A DNA stretch of 64,000 nt, taken from the NCBI GenBank assembly GCA_026706485.1, contig JAPOYR010000011.1:186001-250000 (forward strand), given 5' to 3'. The notes below the pieces were generated by a model. That model saw only the letters and a list, made by a program, of their open reading frames with translations. It did no database searches and was not told where the DNA came from. The DNA comes from Chloroflexota bacterium. GTDB lineage: Bacteria > Chloroflexota > UBA11872. Shown here in pieces: positions 19,967 to 30,154 of this stretch; positions within the stretch are counted from its first letter, which is position 1; every line of letters begins with the position of its first letter. A program made the translations under genes and the position numbers.

Positions 19967-20852
<886 letters not shown>

Positions 20853-20863
<11 letters not shown>

Positions 20864-21539
20864 TGGCAAGGGCCTTGTCCGCGGCAACGTCCCGCAACGC
20901 TACATCGAACGTCTGCGCGAAGGCGGTGATGAATGCCTCCTTGGCGGCCTCGTGATCGGGCGCGGCCCCACAGTAGCGCTCCACGGACGTGATGCCCGCG
21001 TCCTGGATGCCGCAGGGCACGATGGCCTCGAAGGCCGCCAGGTCCGGCGCGAGGTTGAGCGCGATGCCGTGCATGCTCACCCCGCCGCGTACGTGCACCC
21101 CCAGCGCGGCGATCTTGTCGTTGCCCACCCACACGCCGGGCAGGCTCTTCCGCGGCGCCGCGGGCACGCCGAGCGCGGCCAGGGTGGTCACCAGCGTTTG
21201 CTCCAGGCCCCGAACGAAGCTGATCGGGTAGATGCCGCGGCGGCGCAGGTCCAGGATCGGATAGGCCACCAGCTGGCCCGGACCGTGATAGGTCACGTCG
21301 CCCCCGCGTTCGACGTCAACGACCTCGACCCCCTGGGCCGCCAGCCGCTCCGGCAACGCCAGCAAGTTCGCCGGGTCGCTGCGGCGGCCGCAGGTGTACA
21401 CCGGCGGATGCTCCAGCAGCGCAAGCGCCTCCGCCGCCGTGCCGGCGCGAACGTCGTCCGCGCGCGCCTGCTGCCAGGCCCACGCGTCGCGATAGGCCAC
21501 CCGGCCCGGTCGGTGCACATCGACGGTGGTCGACACCAT
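20853..21539 (-). CDS. lipB: Octanoyl-[acyl carrier protein]:protein N-octanoyltransferase
   Basis: 228 residues. Family motifs are YTCGRRSD, RGGDVTYHGPGQLVAYPILDL and GVWVGNDKIAALGVHV, with the active-site Lys in DKIAA and the Cys in VPCGIQDAGITS. LipB moves octanoate from ACP to the lipoyl domain; LipA then completes the cofactor. ATG 21539 puts the first conserved residues near the N-terminus; a longer frame starting at 21584 is not needed. First gene of the lipB-lipA pair. Confidence 0.94.
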
Positions 21540-21618
21540 GACCCGAGCGTACCCACCACGTCGAACCGATCCAAGCCCCGCCAAGGTCTCGAATTACGGC
21601 AAGTGAAGCGGGCGGGCG

Positions 21619-23031
21619 CTAAATCCCCGCCAACTGCGCGAATTGCAGCTCCGTCGGCTCGGCGCAGCAGAACCAGGCCTCGGTGAGCCTTGGCCGCGCC
21701 GCCGCGCGCTCGGCGTTGACGAGGACGTCGCGCGCACGTCCGTCGGCGGCTGCTCCGGCAGCGTCGATCACAGCCGCCCGCACGGCGGCATAGGACGTGG
21801 CAATATCCGTGTCCTCGTCGGCAAGGTTCGCCACCAACGTCGCGAGCTCTGCCTGGAGCGCATCGACCGCCGGGTCGGCCGCCTGCCACGTATAGCTGAG
21901 CTGCGCCTCGTCGTACGCCCCCAGGTGGCGTTGCATGTCGGGCAGATCGAGCAGCAGCGACCCCTTGGGCAGCAAGAGCCGAATGCTGTACTGCACCGGA
22001 TCGACGTTCCCCACGAGGTCGTGCCGCGCGACGAAATCGAGAATGTCCAGCACGTCGGTGAAGGTCGTCCATGGCGTGAACGGCAGCCAGGAGGGCCGCG
22101 TCTCGATGCCATGGCGGCGAAGCAGGGTGATCGCCTGCTCGGCCTCGGCGGCCACGTGACCCTTGTCCAGGCACTCCAGGATCTCGTCGTTGAGCGACTC
22201 GAACGCCGAGATGACGAACAGGCACCCCGCGTCGGCGAATTCGGGCCACACTTGGGCGTGCTCCAGGATGTGCTCGACCTTGGTCGTGCAATCGAATGTG
22301 AGTTCCGGAAACCGCGCGTGCATGGTGCGCACCACCTTGCGCGAGTGGCGCCAGCCGTTGAGGAAGTCCGGATCGCCGAAGGTGATGTGGCGCGCGCCCG
22401 CATCGACCAGCCGCGCAATGTCGTCCAGCACGGTGTCCGCGCCGACGATGCGAATGCGTCCGTCATAGACCACCGGCACCGGACAGTGGCGGCACTTGTG
22501 GACGCAGCCGTGACTGGCCTCGACATAGCCCGCCAGACGCTCTTCGCCGTCCACGGCAAGCCGCGCATAGCGGTCGATCGGCGGCAGCAGCTCGCGCGCC
22601 GGGGCGTGAAAGTCGTGTTTGGTGAGTTGGATGACCTCCGGGACAACGCTGGGCGTCCCGTTCGCGCCCGCCAGGGCATCCACCCAGGCGACGAGCTCCG
22701 GCTCGTACTCCCCGGCAAGCGCGCGGTCCATGGAATGGCTCGGGTCCAGCGCCGGCGCCATCTCGCCATAGAGGCCGTAGAAGCAAATGGGAACGTCCGG
22801 GTGCGTGCGACGCGCCGCCTGCGCGGCGCTCACGGCAATGCGCATGGCCGTGTGCATCGGAACGGAAAACGCCAGCGCGTCGATGCCGTCCAGCGCGTCC
22901 GGGTCCCACATCTCGACGGCCAGATCCATCGCGTGCACCTGATGACCCGCCGCCTGCAGCGCCGCGGCCGGCGACGCCGCATGCACGGGCTGGTGCCCGA
23001 GCTCGTAGGTCGAGACGATCAACACCCGCAT
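21619..23031 (-). CDS. B12-binding/radical SAM protein with a CCAEP tail
   Basis: 470 residues: an N-terminal cobalamin-binding-like Rossmann domain (~1-150; starts MRVLIVSTYELGHQPVH), a radical SAM domain with CVHKCRHC as the 4Fe-4S motif in mid protein, and a C-terminal end with WFCCAEP at residues 453-459. From memory this matches a family known as CUAEP/CCAEP-tail radical SAM proteins, in which some members have selenocysteine in the tail; the function is unknown. The start ATG overlaps the stop of the upstream ATP-grasp gene (ATGA), so the two are translationally coupled and likely act on one substrate. Confidence 0.85.
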   Translation of the reverse strand: MRVLIVSTYELGHQPVHAASPAAALQAAGHQVHAMDLAVEMWDPDALDGIDALAFSVPMHTAMRIAVSAAQAARRTHPDVPICFYGLYGEMAPALDPSHSMDRALAGEYEPELVAWVDALAGANGTPSVVPEVIQLTKHDFHAPARELLPPIDRYARLAVDGEERLAGYVEASHGCVHKCRHCPVPVVYDGRIRIVGADTVLDDIARLVDAGARHITFGDPDFLNGWRHSRKVVRTMHARFPELTFDCTTKVEHILEHAQVWPEFADAGCLFVISAFESLNDEILECLDKGHVAAEAEQAITLLRRHGIETRPSWLPFTPWTTFTDVLDILDFVARHDLVGNVDPVQYSIRLLLPKGSLLLDLPDMQRHLGAYDEAQLSYTWQAADPAVDALQAELATLVANLADEDTDIATSYAAVRAAVIDAAGAAADGRARDVLVNAERAAARPRLTEAWFCCAEPTELQFAQLAGI

Positions 23032-24299
23032 CAGCGTCCCGCCTCCGAAGCCTCCGTGCCGCGCCGCCTCGGCGCGCGGTCCGGATCGATCTCAACCTCA
23101 AGCTTCGCATGCGCGCGCCGCAGGGCCGACTCGACGGCATCGGGAGTGTCACCCCGAGCAAACATGAAGCCAAGATAGCGGTCGCCCTCCGGCAGCGGCT
23201 CGACCCAGCCGCCCGGCGCGATCGTGATCTCCAGCCCCACGATGCCGGGAAGATCCAGCGCCGCCTCGCGCCCGCGCACCTCGACCAGCACGCCGGCCCG
23301 GGGAATGAGCAGCATCATCACGCCCGACGCGGCGTGCGCGGCCGTGGTGTCTCGCAGCGGCAGGTTCAGCGCGTGGCGCAGGATCAGCGACTCCAGCGAC
23401 ACGCCCAGCCCGAATCGCAGCGATCGCGCGCAGAGGCCGCCGATGGAGCGCGCGGCAACCTCGATCACTGTGGCGGCGTCGCCGTCCACACGAATCTCGG
23501 CATGAACCGGACCTTCGGTCAGGCCCAGCCCCACGACGGCCGCGCTCGTCACTTCCTCAACCGCACGCTGAACCTCGCCGGGGAGGCGAGATGGCGTGAT
23601 GTAAAGCGTTTCCTCGAAGTAGGGGCCGTCGAGCGGATCCGGCTTGTCGAAGATGGCCAGCGTATGCAGTGTCCCCCGTCGCAACAGACCCTCAACTGCG
23701 ATCTCCACCCCCGGCGCGAAGCGCTCGACCAGCAACGGCGCGGGCAGGCCGTCATCAGACCCGCCCAGCATCCGGCGAATTCTGGCCGCGGCGGCCGCCG
23801 CATCTGCCGGCGTGTCCGCGCGGATCACGCCGCGACTGGCTGACAACGTCAGGGGTTTGAGCACTACCGGAAATCCGAGTTCCGCCGCCGCGGCCACCGG
23901 ATCCTCGTCACCGTCAACGAGCGCAAACGCCGGCTGCAGCACGCCGGCCTGCGCCAACCGCCGGCGCATGGCGGCCTTGTCCCGCGTGAGCGCCGTCGCC
24001 GCGGGCGGACTGTGCGCCAGACCCAAACGCTCCGCCGCGAGCGACGCGGCCGCGACTCCCGCGTCATCCACCGGCACGATGGCGTTGAGCGGCGCCTCAT
24101 CCGCAAACTCCACGATGGCGTCCGCTGCGATCTCGGGGCGGTTCAGCGGCAGCTCGATCACGCGCGATGCCATCACGTCATCCAACGCGTGACGTTGCTC
24201 GGCGCCGACGACGACCTCCACGCCAAGCTCCCGCGCGGCTTCGAGAAAGTCGCTCGCGCGGTAAGCCCGTGTCGGCAGCAGTAGGAGAACCCGGCGCAT
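23031..24299 (-). CDS. ATP-grasp domain protein (carboxylate-amine ligase type)
   Basis: 422 residues of the ATP-grasp superfamily in the carbamoyl-phosphate synthase/PurK/biotin carboxylase style. It has a Rossmann-like N-domain, the central GFPVVLKPLTLSASRGV Lys strand, LVERFAPGVEIAVEG, and the Mg-binding HAEIRVDGDAATVIEVAARSIGG. Such enzymes join a carboxylate to an amine or other nucleophile through an acyl phosphate. The CCAEP-tail radical SAM gene begins inside its stop codon. ATG 24299 is used because it starts the first beta strand (RRVLLLLP). It is divergent from the Nfu gene with a 56 bp spacer. Confidence 0.85.
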   Translation of the reverse strand: MRRVLLLLPTRAYRASDFLEAARELGVEVVVGAEQRHALDDVMASRVIELPLNRPEIAADAIVEFADEAPLNAIVPVDDAGVAAASLAAERLGLAHSPPAATALTRDKAAMRRRLAQAGVLQPAFALVDGDEDPVAAAAELGFPVVLKPLTLSASRGVIRADTPADAAAAAARIRRMLGGSDDGLPAPLLVERFAPGVEIAVEGLLRRGTLHTLAIFDKPDPLDGPYFEETLYITPSRLPGEVQRAVEEVTSAAVVGLGLTEGPVHAEIRVDGDAATVIEVAARSIGGLCARSLRFGLGVSLESLILRHALNLPLRDTTAAHAASGVMMLLIPRAGVLVEVRGREAALDLPGIVGLEITIAPGGWVEPLPEGDRYLGFMFARGDTPDAVESALRRAHAKLEVEIDPDRAPRRRGTEASEAGR

Positions 24300-24355
24300 C
24301 GTCCTATGATGAACCACGAACGGACGACGCGCCGCATGCCCGCCGGATGGGGAAC

Positions 24356-25009
24356 ATGACCCTGGAACACGACACCGAAGTCTTCATAAGCGACGCCGCG
24401 CGCGACTTGGTCCTCGACTTTCGCGCGCGCTCCGACCGGCCCGACAAGGACGACCTCGCCATGTGGATCGAGGTCACCGGCATTTCGGGCGCGAGCTTCA
24501 GCTACGACATGTATCTGAAGAGCTCGAGCGACGCCGGACCCCAGGACGCGGTTGTGGAGGTCGCCGACGGGCTCAATGTGGTCGTTCCCGCCGGGAGCAC
24601 CGACCAGCTCGACGGCGCCACCATCGACTATCGCTCCGCCCCGAATGGCGGCGGCCTGTTCGTCGACAACCCCAACACCCCGAGCCCGGTTGCCGGACCG
24701 GCTGCCCGTGACGTCCCCGCGCCGCAGCTCAGCGGCGCAGTGGCGGATCAGGTCGCGCAGATTCTGGAGCAGCAGATCAATCCCGCCATCGCCGCGCACG
24801 GCGGGCACGCCGAGCTCGTCTCCGTCGAGGACGGCGCGGCCTACCTGCGGCTCAGCGGCGGTTGCCAGGGGTGCGGCATGGCGTCCGTGACCCTGACCCA
24901 GGGCATCGAGGTCGCGATTCGCGAGGCCGTGCCCGAAGTCACGCGGGTGATCGACGTGACCGATCACGCCTCGGGCACCAATCCATACTTCGAGGCGTCG
25001 AAGAAGTAG
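24356..25009 (+). CDS. Nfu-type iron-sulfur cluster carrier (degenerate A-type domain + NifU domain)
   Basis: 217 residues. The N-terminal ~105 resemble the HesB/IscA fold as in NfuA (ATIDYRS, then GLFVDNPNTPSP) but lack the A-type cysteines. The C-terminal ~80 form a NifU domain with the cluster-binding CQGC. It would deliver 4Fe-4S clusters to client enzymes; lipA and the radical SAM protein next door are plausible clients, by inference. ATG 24356 is preferred; an in-frame ATG at 24347 adds three residues. Divergent from the ATP-grasp/radical SAM pair. Confidence 0.88.
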   Translation: MTLEHDTEVFISDAARDLVLDFRARSDRPDKDDLAMWIEVTGISGASFSYDMYLKSSSDAGPQDAVVEVADGLNVVVPAGSTDQLDGATIDYRSAPNGGGLFVDNPNTPSPVAGPAARDVPAPQLSGAVADQVAQILEQQINPAIAAHGGHAELVSVEDGAAYLRLSGGCQGCGMASVTLTQGIEVAIREAVPEVTRVIDVTDHASGTNPYFEASKK

Positions 25010-25022
25010 GTCGGCGCGGCCG

Positions 25023-25814
25023 CTAGTCGGTCCTCCCGAGCGTCCGGTCGCTCGAAGGTGCGCTCCGTCCCGGATGCGGCACGAACGGCACGCCCTTGAG
25101 CCTGAGTCGCAGCGCCTGCCAGTAGATCGCCGCGGTCACGCGCGCCGTCATCAACGGATAGCGAATCAGCGCGCCATTGAGCGCGCGCGCAGTCATGGGT
25201 CGGCGGCGGAGCGAAAGGGCGGCTTCGAAAAGTGGCGCCGAGTCCCGGATCGCCGCCATCCGCACGTCAAGGTCTTGGCCGGGGGCCGTCGCCGACAGCC
25301 GATATTCCAAATCCATGGTCATGAAGGGCGAAACGTGCAGGGCCTTTGAGAAGCGCGCTCGAAGCTGGGCGCCCTCGCCAGCAGGCTCCGGCGCCACCAC
25401 GTAGACGTGACGCTCGCCCCACGGGGTATTCGTGACCTCGGCCACCAGCGCTTCGAGTCGCTCGCCGCCCGGCGTGAAGCAGTAGTAGACGCTGATCGGA
25501 TTGAAGACATAGCCGAAGTAGCGTAGGTGGGTGAGCAGCCGGACGGGGCCTTCAGGCCGGTTTCCAGTCGCCTCGTGGACGTGCCGCCGCACGGCTTCGT
25601 CCAGCGGCAGCGCCGGATCGCCAAAGTGATCGCCTCGGCGAAACCACGCCAGCGCCGGTCGCCGCGCCGACCAGAGCCAATGCCCATCGAACACTCCGGG
25701 CAACTCCGCCAGGTCGACGTAGGCCATGAAGAGCGGGAAGCGAAACTCATGCGCGACCGGGCTCCGGCGCCGGTGCATCACGACGCCGGTGTAGAGGCAG
25801 CTCGCGACGCTCAC
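25023..25814 (-). CDS. DUF1365 family protein
   Basis: 263 residues of the DUF1365 family. It begins [12 protein letters not shown], which is the family's typical start, and has [17 protein letters not shown] in mid protein and [11 protein letters not shown] further on. The function is not established. The GTG start at 25814 overlaps the stop of the upstream flavoprotein (GTGA). In many bacteria it sits with an amine-oxidase-like flavoprotein and a CFA-type methyltransferase, as here, so a role in modifying membrane fatty acids is likely. Confidence 0.88.
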   Translation of the reverse strand: MSVASCLYTGVVMHRRRSPVAHEFRFPLFMAYVDLAELPGVFDGHWLWSARRPALAWFRRGDHFGDPALPLDEAVRRHVHEATGNRPEGPVRLLTHLRYFGYVFNPISVYYCFTPGGERLEALVAEVTNTPWGERHVYVVAPEPAGEGAQLRARFSKALHVSPFMTMDLEYRLSATAPGQDLDVRMAAIRDSAPLFEAALSLRRRPMTARALNGALIRYPLMTARVTAAIYWQALRLRLKGVPFVPHPGRSAPSSDRTLGRTD

Positions 25815-27052
25815 GCGCCGGCCTCGATCGCCCGCGCCACCCGCAGGCCGCTCACCACACCGTCCTCGTGGAAGCCATAGCCCCAGTAGGCGCCCGCGTA
25901 CCAGGTCCGGCGCCGGCCGTTTACCTCGGACCACCGGCGCTGGGCGGCGAATGCCGCGCGATTGAGCGTCGGGTGGTGGTAGGTCATGCGGGCGATCACG
26001 GCCGCGTCGTCAATGCGCTCGTCCTGGTTGAGCGTCACGCAGAAGGTCTCCGGCGCGTCCAATCGCTGCAGGCGGTTCATGTTGTATGTCGTCGCCACCC
26101 GGCCCCCGCCGTCCGGGGCAATGTAGTAGTTCCACGCCGCCCAGGCGCGGCGCCGCCGGGGAAGCAGGCTCGTATCGGTGTGCATCACGACGCTGTTGGC
26201 CTGGTAGTCGATAGCCCCAAGGACGGCGCGTTCCTCGGGGCTGGGATCGGCAAGCAGGCGCAGCGCCTGATCGCTATGGGTCGCGAGCACGACCTGGTCA
26301 AACTGTGCGACATGCCCACCGGCCACGGTGACGTCGACGTGGTCGTCCGCTCGCCGCACGCGGGTCACGGGCGCACGGGTATGAATTCGGTCTCGAAATG
26401 GCCGAGCCAGCGCCTGCACGTACTCGCGGGCGCCGCCGGTGATTGAGTACCACTGCGGCTTGCCCCGGATCCCCAGCAGTCCGTGGTTGTGAAAGAAACG
26501 CACGAACGAGCGAATCGGCATCTGGCCGAAGCGCGCGGGATCGGTCGACCAGATGGCGGCGCCCATGGGCACCAGATACAGCTCACGGAAAACGCGCGAG
26601 AAGTCCGCGCCTTCCAGGTAGTCGTCCAGCGTGAGCCGCCCGTCGGCCTCCAGCAGCTTTGGCGCCTGACGATTGAATCGCAGGTAGTCGCGCACCAGCC
26701 GCAAGAACGTGGGGCGCGCCAGATTGCGGCGCTGGGCGAACACGGCGTTCAACGACGCCCCGCTGTACTCGATGCCCGTGCGGTCGCAACGCACGGAGAA
26801 GCTCATTTCGGACCGCTGTGTCGGGACGCGGAGGTCATCGAGGATGCGCAGGAACTCCGGATACGTGCGGTCGTTGAAGACCACGAAGCCGGTATCGACC
26901 GCGAAGGTGCGGCCACCGCGAGACACGTCAAGCGTGCGCGAGTGTCCGCCCGGTTCGTCGCCTGCCTCGAAGACCGTGACGTCATGGTGCGCATGCAGCC
27001 GGCGCGCCACGACGAGGCCCGACACCCCGGCGCCAATGACGGCGATTCTCAT
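25811..27052 (-). CDS. FAD-dependent amine-oxidase-like protein (COG2907 type)
   Basis: 413 residues. FAD motif [13 protein letters not shown], then [28 protein letters not shown] and a C-terminal ending with [14 protein letters not shown], all typical of the COG2907 flavoproteins that accompany CFA-synthase-like genes. It probably desaturates or oxidises a fatty acyl chain rather than an amine; this is inferred from its constant neighbours. Third gene of the four-gene leftward operon, 71 bp after the methyltransferase and coupled to DUF1365. Confidence 0.88.
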   Translation of the reverse strand: MRIAVIGAGVSGLVVARRLHAHHDVTVFEAGDEPGGHSRTLDVSRGGRTFAVDTGFVVFNDRTYPEFLRILDDLRVPTQRSEMSFSVRCDRTGIEYSGASLNAVFAQRRNLARPTFLRLVRDYLRFNRQAPKLLEADGRLTLDDYLEGADFSRVFRELYLVPMGAAIWSTDPARFGQMPIRSFVRFFHNHGLLGIRGKPQWYSITGGAREYVQALARPFRDRIHTRAPVTRVRRADDHVDVTVAGGHVAQFDQVVLATHSDQALRLLADPSPEERAVLGAIDYQANSVVMHTDTSLLPRRRRAWAAWNYYIAPDGGGRVATTYNMNRLQRLDAPETFCVTLNQDERIDDAAVIARMTYHHPTLNRAAFAAQRRWSEVNGRRRTWYAGAYWGYGFHEDGVVSGLRVARAIEAGA

Positions 27053-27123
27053 GTGTTGCGGCGTCTCACCTCAGCGACCTGGCTTGGCGGTCGCTCGCGA
27101 TAACTCTTGGTGCGTTTGACACG

Positions 27124-28173
27124 CTAGGCGATCCGCCGCGCCTGGGCTTCCCCGACCCTGGCGGGGGCGAACAGATGGTGCGCCACTACCCACTCTCGCC
27201 CGCCCCGATAGGCGAATAGCTCCTCGCAGGCGATGAAAAAGAGCCGCCACCGCGTCAGCCAGAGGCACGCCGCCTCGTCGCCGTAGACGCCCCGAAAGAG
27301 CTCAACGATCTGCGGGCGGCGCTTGTCGACGTTTCCCAACCACGTGCCCAACGTCCGGGCATAGTGCCGGCCATTCACGACCCAGCGGTCGACGGTGCGC
27401 ACGGCCGGCGCGCACTCGTCAAAGAGGTCGAGGCTCGGCATCGTCCCACCGCTGAAGAACCAGCGCGCCATCCAGCCGTCCTCGGGCTCGAAGGCGTAGG
27501 CGTGCCGCACGTGGCTGAAGACGTGGACAAAGATCCGGCCATCCGGGTCCAGCCGATCGGCCAGGCGGGCCAGCAGCGCGCCGTGATCGCGGATGTGCTC
27601 CAACATCTCGATGCTCACGATCCGGTCGAAACGACCCGGAATCTCGTCCACGGCGGCATTGGCGTGCAACACGTCCAGGTTGGCCAAGCCGCGCGCCCGC
27701 GACTCGCCGACGATGTGGTCGCGCTGCGTGCGTGAGTTGGTCACGGCGGTGATCGTCGATCTCGGATATCGCTCGGCAGCCCACAGCGCAAATGAACCCC
27801 AGCCGCATCCCAGGTCGAGCACGCGCTGGCCGTCGGCGAGATCGGCGCGCTGCGCGCAAAGATCCAGCATGGCGTCCTCGGCCTCCACGAGCGTCTCGAC
27901 GCCCGCAGGCCAAAGGCAGCTGCTGTATTTGAGCCTCGGACCGAGGATCAGGCGAAAGAACTCGGTCGGCACCTCGTAGTGCTGCCGATTGGCGGCGTCC
28001 GTGGCAACCGCCGTTGGCCCGTTGCGCAAGGCGCGAAAGCGCTCTTGGGGTTCGCCGCGTCGCAGCGCCCGCAGCCGTCGACGCAAGGCCATCCGCACAC
28101 CAAGGCGCAGGACGCCGTCGGGAACCATCCCCCGCGCCGCCAGCCGCTCGAACCAGGCCGATTGGCTATCCAC
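27124..28173 (-). CDS. Cyclopropane-fatty-acyl-phospholipid synthase family methyltransferase
   Basis: 349 residues. SAM-binding motif VLDLGCGWGSFALWAAE, SIEMLEHIRDH, then FVHVFSHVRHAYAFE and FFSGGTMPS, which place it in the CFA-synthase family but in the subgroup found with DUF1295/DUF1365 rather than the classical Cfa. It would methylate or methylenate the double bond of an unsaturated phospholipid chain. Its start overlaps the end of the DUF1295 gene by 8 bp. Confidence 0.9.
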   Translation of the reverse strand: MDSQSAWFERLAARGMVPDGVLRLGVRMALRRRLRALRRGEPQERFRALRNGPTAVATDAANRQHYEVPTEFFRLILGPRLKYSSCLWPAGVETLVEAEDAMLDLCAQRADLADGQRVLDLGCGWGSFALWAAERYPRSTITAVTNSRTQRDHIVGESRARGLANLDVLHANAAVDEIPGRFDRIVSIEMLEHIRDHGALLARLADRLDPDGRIFVHVFSHVRHAYAFEPEDGWMARWFFSGGTMPSLDLFDECAPAVRTVDRWVVNGRHYARTLGTWLGNVDKRRPQIVELFRGVYGDEAACLWLTRWRLFFIACEELFAYRGGREWVVAHHLFAPARVGEAQARRIA

Positions 28174-28957
28174 GTGGTCCCAGGAAGGGGATTCGCGGGA
28201 AGAACGCCGGCGTGGATTCCACGTACTCGCGATAGCCCGGCTTGCTTTCGATCATGCTGCGCTCGAGCAGCGTCACGCCCGACACTCGCGCCAGCAGCAC
28301 CGTCATGACGAGCGGGCCGATAAGCGTCCACCACGCGCCGACGGCCAGTCCCAAGCAACCGAGTCCCCACCACACCACGGCGTCGCCGAAGTAGTTCGGG
28401 TGTCGCGTCAGCCCCCAGAACCCGGTGGCGAGCACCCGCCCTCGATTGGCCGGGTTGGCCTTGAACCGCGCCAATTGCAGGTCGCCGCCCGCCTCGAAGG
28501 CCAAGCCGATGGCCCAGAGCGCGATGGCCGCCACGTCCCACGCGGTCGGCAGGGACGGCTGCGGCTCGCCCAGCGCCGCCAGCAACGGCAGCGCGACCAC
28601 CCACATCACCACGCCCTGGAGCAGGAAGACGGTGAAGTAGCTGCGCCACCAGAAGGCGCTCCCGGCGTTGGCGCGGAACTTCTGATAACGCGAATCCTCG
28701 GGCTTGCCGTGATTGCGCCAGCCGATGTGACCGGCCAGGCGCAAGCCCCACACCGCCACCAATACCAGGAGCAGCGCGGAGCGCCCGGCATCGCCCGATC
28801 CCAGCCACGCGGCTAGCGCCCCGGTCACGATGAACCCCAGTCCCCAAAACACGTCAACGATTGACGCGTCGCGCAGCAGCAGGCTCAACAGCCACACCAG
28901 CGTCATGAAGACGCCGATAGTCGCGGCGGCATATCCCAGGAGGCCAGGATCGGCCAT
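28166..28957 (-). CDS. DUF1295 membrane protein (steroid 5-alpha-reductase fold)
   Basis: 263 residues, seven or so hydrophobic helices. The diagnostic C-terminal half includes GLTRHPNYFGDAVVWWG and a basic end, as in DUF1295/isoprenylcysteine methyltransferase/steroid reductase membrane enzymes. NADPH-dependent reduction of a lipid double bond is the usual guess for the family. It is the first gene of the lipid-modification operon. Confidence 0.9.
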   Translation of the reverse strand: MADPGLLGYAAATIGVFMTLVWLLSLLLRDASIVDVFWGLGFIVTGALAAWLGSGDAGRSALLLVLVAVWGLRLAGHIGWRNHGKPEDSRYQKFRANAGSAFWWRSYFTVFLLQGVVMWVVALPLLAALGEPQPSLPTAWDVAAIALWAIGLAFEAGGDLQLARFKANPANRGRVLATGFWGLTRHPNYFGDAVVWWGLGCLGLAVGAWWTLIGPLVMTVLLARVSGVTLLERSMIESKPGYREYVESTPAFFPRIPFLGPRG

Positions 28958-29006
28958 TAGCTCGATTGGAGCGGAGCTTGGCGGACGTCGTGGTCCCGCA
29001 CAGGCG

Positions 29007-30056
29007 CTAGCCGCCGATCTGGAACATCTCGACCTTTTGCACGTCCGGTCCGTGGCCGTCGTCGCTGATCAGGCCCGCGCGCGCCTCCGAATAGCGGTCG
29101 CGGCGGACCTGCCACACGCCGCCGATCAGCTGGCGCAGCTCGGCGTCCGTGGCGCCCTCGCGCATCGGCGTCCGCAGATCCGTGCCGCCAAACGCAAACA
29201 GGCACGTCAGCAGGTGACCGTCGGTCGACAGCCGCGCGCGCGTGCAGGCCCCGCAGAAGGGCTGGCTCACCGACGCGATGACGCCGATCTCGCCGCCGCC
29301 GTCACGGTAGCGAAAGCGACTCGCCACCTCGCCCGGATAGTTCGGCGGCAGCGGCTCCAGCGGGAATTCGGCCCCGATACGCTCCACGATCTCATCGGCC
29401 GTCACGACCTCATCCACCTGCCACTGGTTGAGGTTGCCGACGTCCATGTACTCGATGAATCGCACCGTGTGCCCCGTGCCGCGATAGCGCCGCGCGAGAT
29501 CGACGATGGTGTGGTCGTTCACGCCGCGCACCACCACGCAGTTCAGCTTGATGGGCGACAGGCCAACGCGCTCAGCGGCCGCGATGCCCTCCAAGGTCGC
29601 GTCCACGCCGAAGCCCCGCCCGTTCATGGCGCGGAACACCACGTCGTCCAGGCTGTCCAGGCTCACCGTCACGCGCTGCAGTCCGGCCTCGGCCAGCGAC
29701 TCGGCGTGCCGCGCGAGCAGGTGGGCGTTGGTCGTGAGCGCCAGGTCCTCGACCGGCAGGGCCGCCAGCATCGACACCAGGTTCGGCAGGTCCGCCCGCA
29801 GCAATGGCTCGCCCCCGGTCAGCCGCAGCTTTTGCACGCCAAGCTCGACGAAGATGCCCGCCAACCGCGTGATCTCCTCGAACGTGAGGATCTGGGACTT
29901 CGGCAAGAACGTGTAGTGCTCGCCGTAGACCTCAGCCGGCATGCAGTAGGGACAGCGAAAATTGCACCGGTCCGTTACCGAAATGCGCAGATCGCGCATG
30001 TGGCGGCCAAGCGTGTCGACGGGCGTGGTGGCGATGGCGGCAGGCACGCGGGGCAT
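29007..30056 (-). CDS. moaA: GTP 3',8-cyclase (molybdenum cofactor biosynthesis)
   Basis: 349 residues. Radical SAM motif CNFRCPYC near the N-terminus, the GGEPLLR motif, a second cluster motif beginning CGACTRARLS with a further Cys in LLTCLF, and a C-terminal GG (FQIGG) that MoaA needs for activity. It makes 3',8-cyclo-7,8-dihydro-GTP, the first step of molybdopterin synthesis. ATG 30056 gives a family-like N-terminus; frames extending to 30161 overlap the divergent gene. No other moa genes are close; the molybdoenzyme at 10-11.8 kb is a likely user. Confidence 0.95.
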   Translation of the reverse strand: MPRVPAAIATTPVDTLGRHMRDLRISVTDRCNFRCPYCMPAEVYGEHYTFLPKSQILTFEEITRLAGIFVELGVQKLRLTGGEPLLRADLPNLVSMLAALPVEDLALTTNAHLLARHAESLAEAGLQRVTVSLDSLDDVVFRAMNGRGFGVDATLEGIAAAERVGLSPIKLNCVVVRGVNDHTIVDLARRYRGTGHTVRFIEYMDVGNLNQWQVDEVVTADEIVERIGAEFPLEPLPPNYPGEVASRFRYRDGGGEIGVIASVSQPFCGACTRARLSTDGHLLTCLFAFGGTDLRTPMREGATDAELRQLIGGVWQVRRDRYSEARAGLISDDGHGPDVQKVEMFQIGG

Positions 30057-30154
30057 GAGTCTCGGGTTCGCCTTCACCCTGAGTTTACGCAGTGGGCGGC
30101 CCCAATCCGCGTCAGGTACCGTGAGCGACCAGACACTCATCGAGGGCGCGCACC

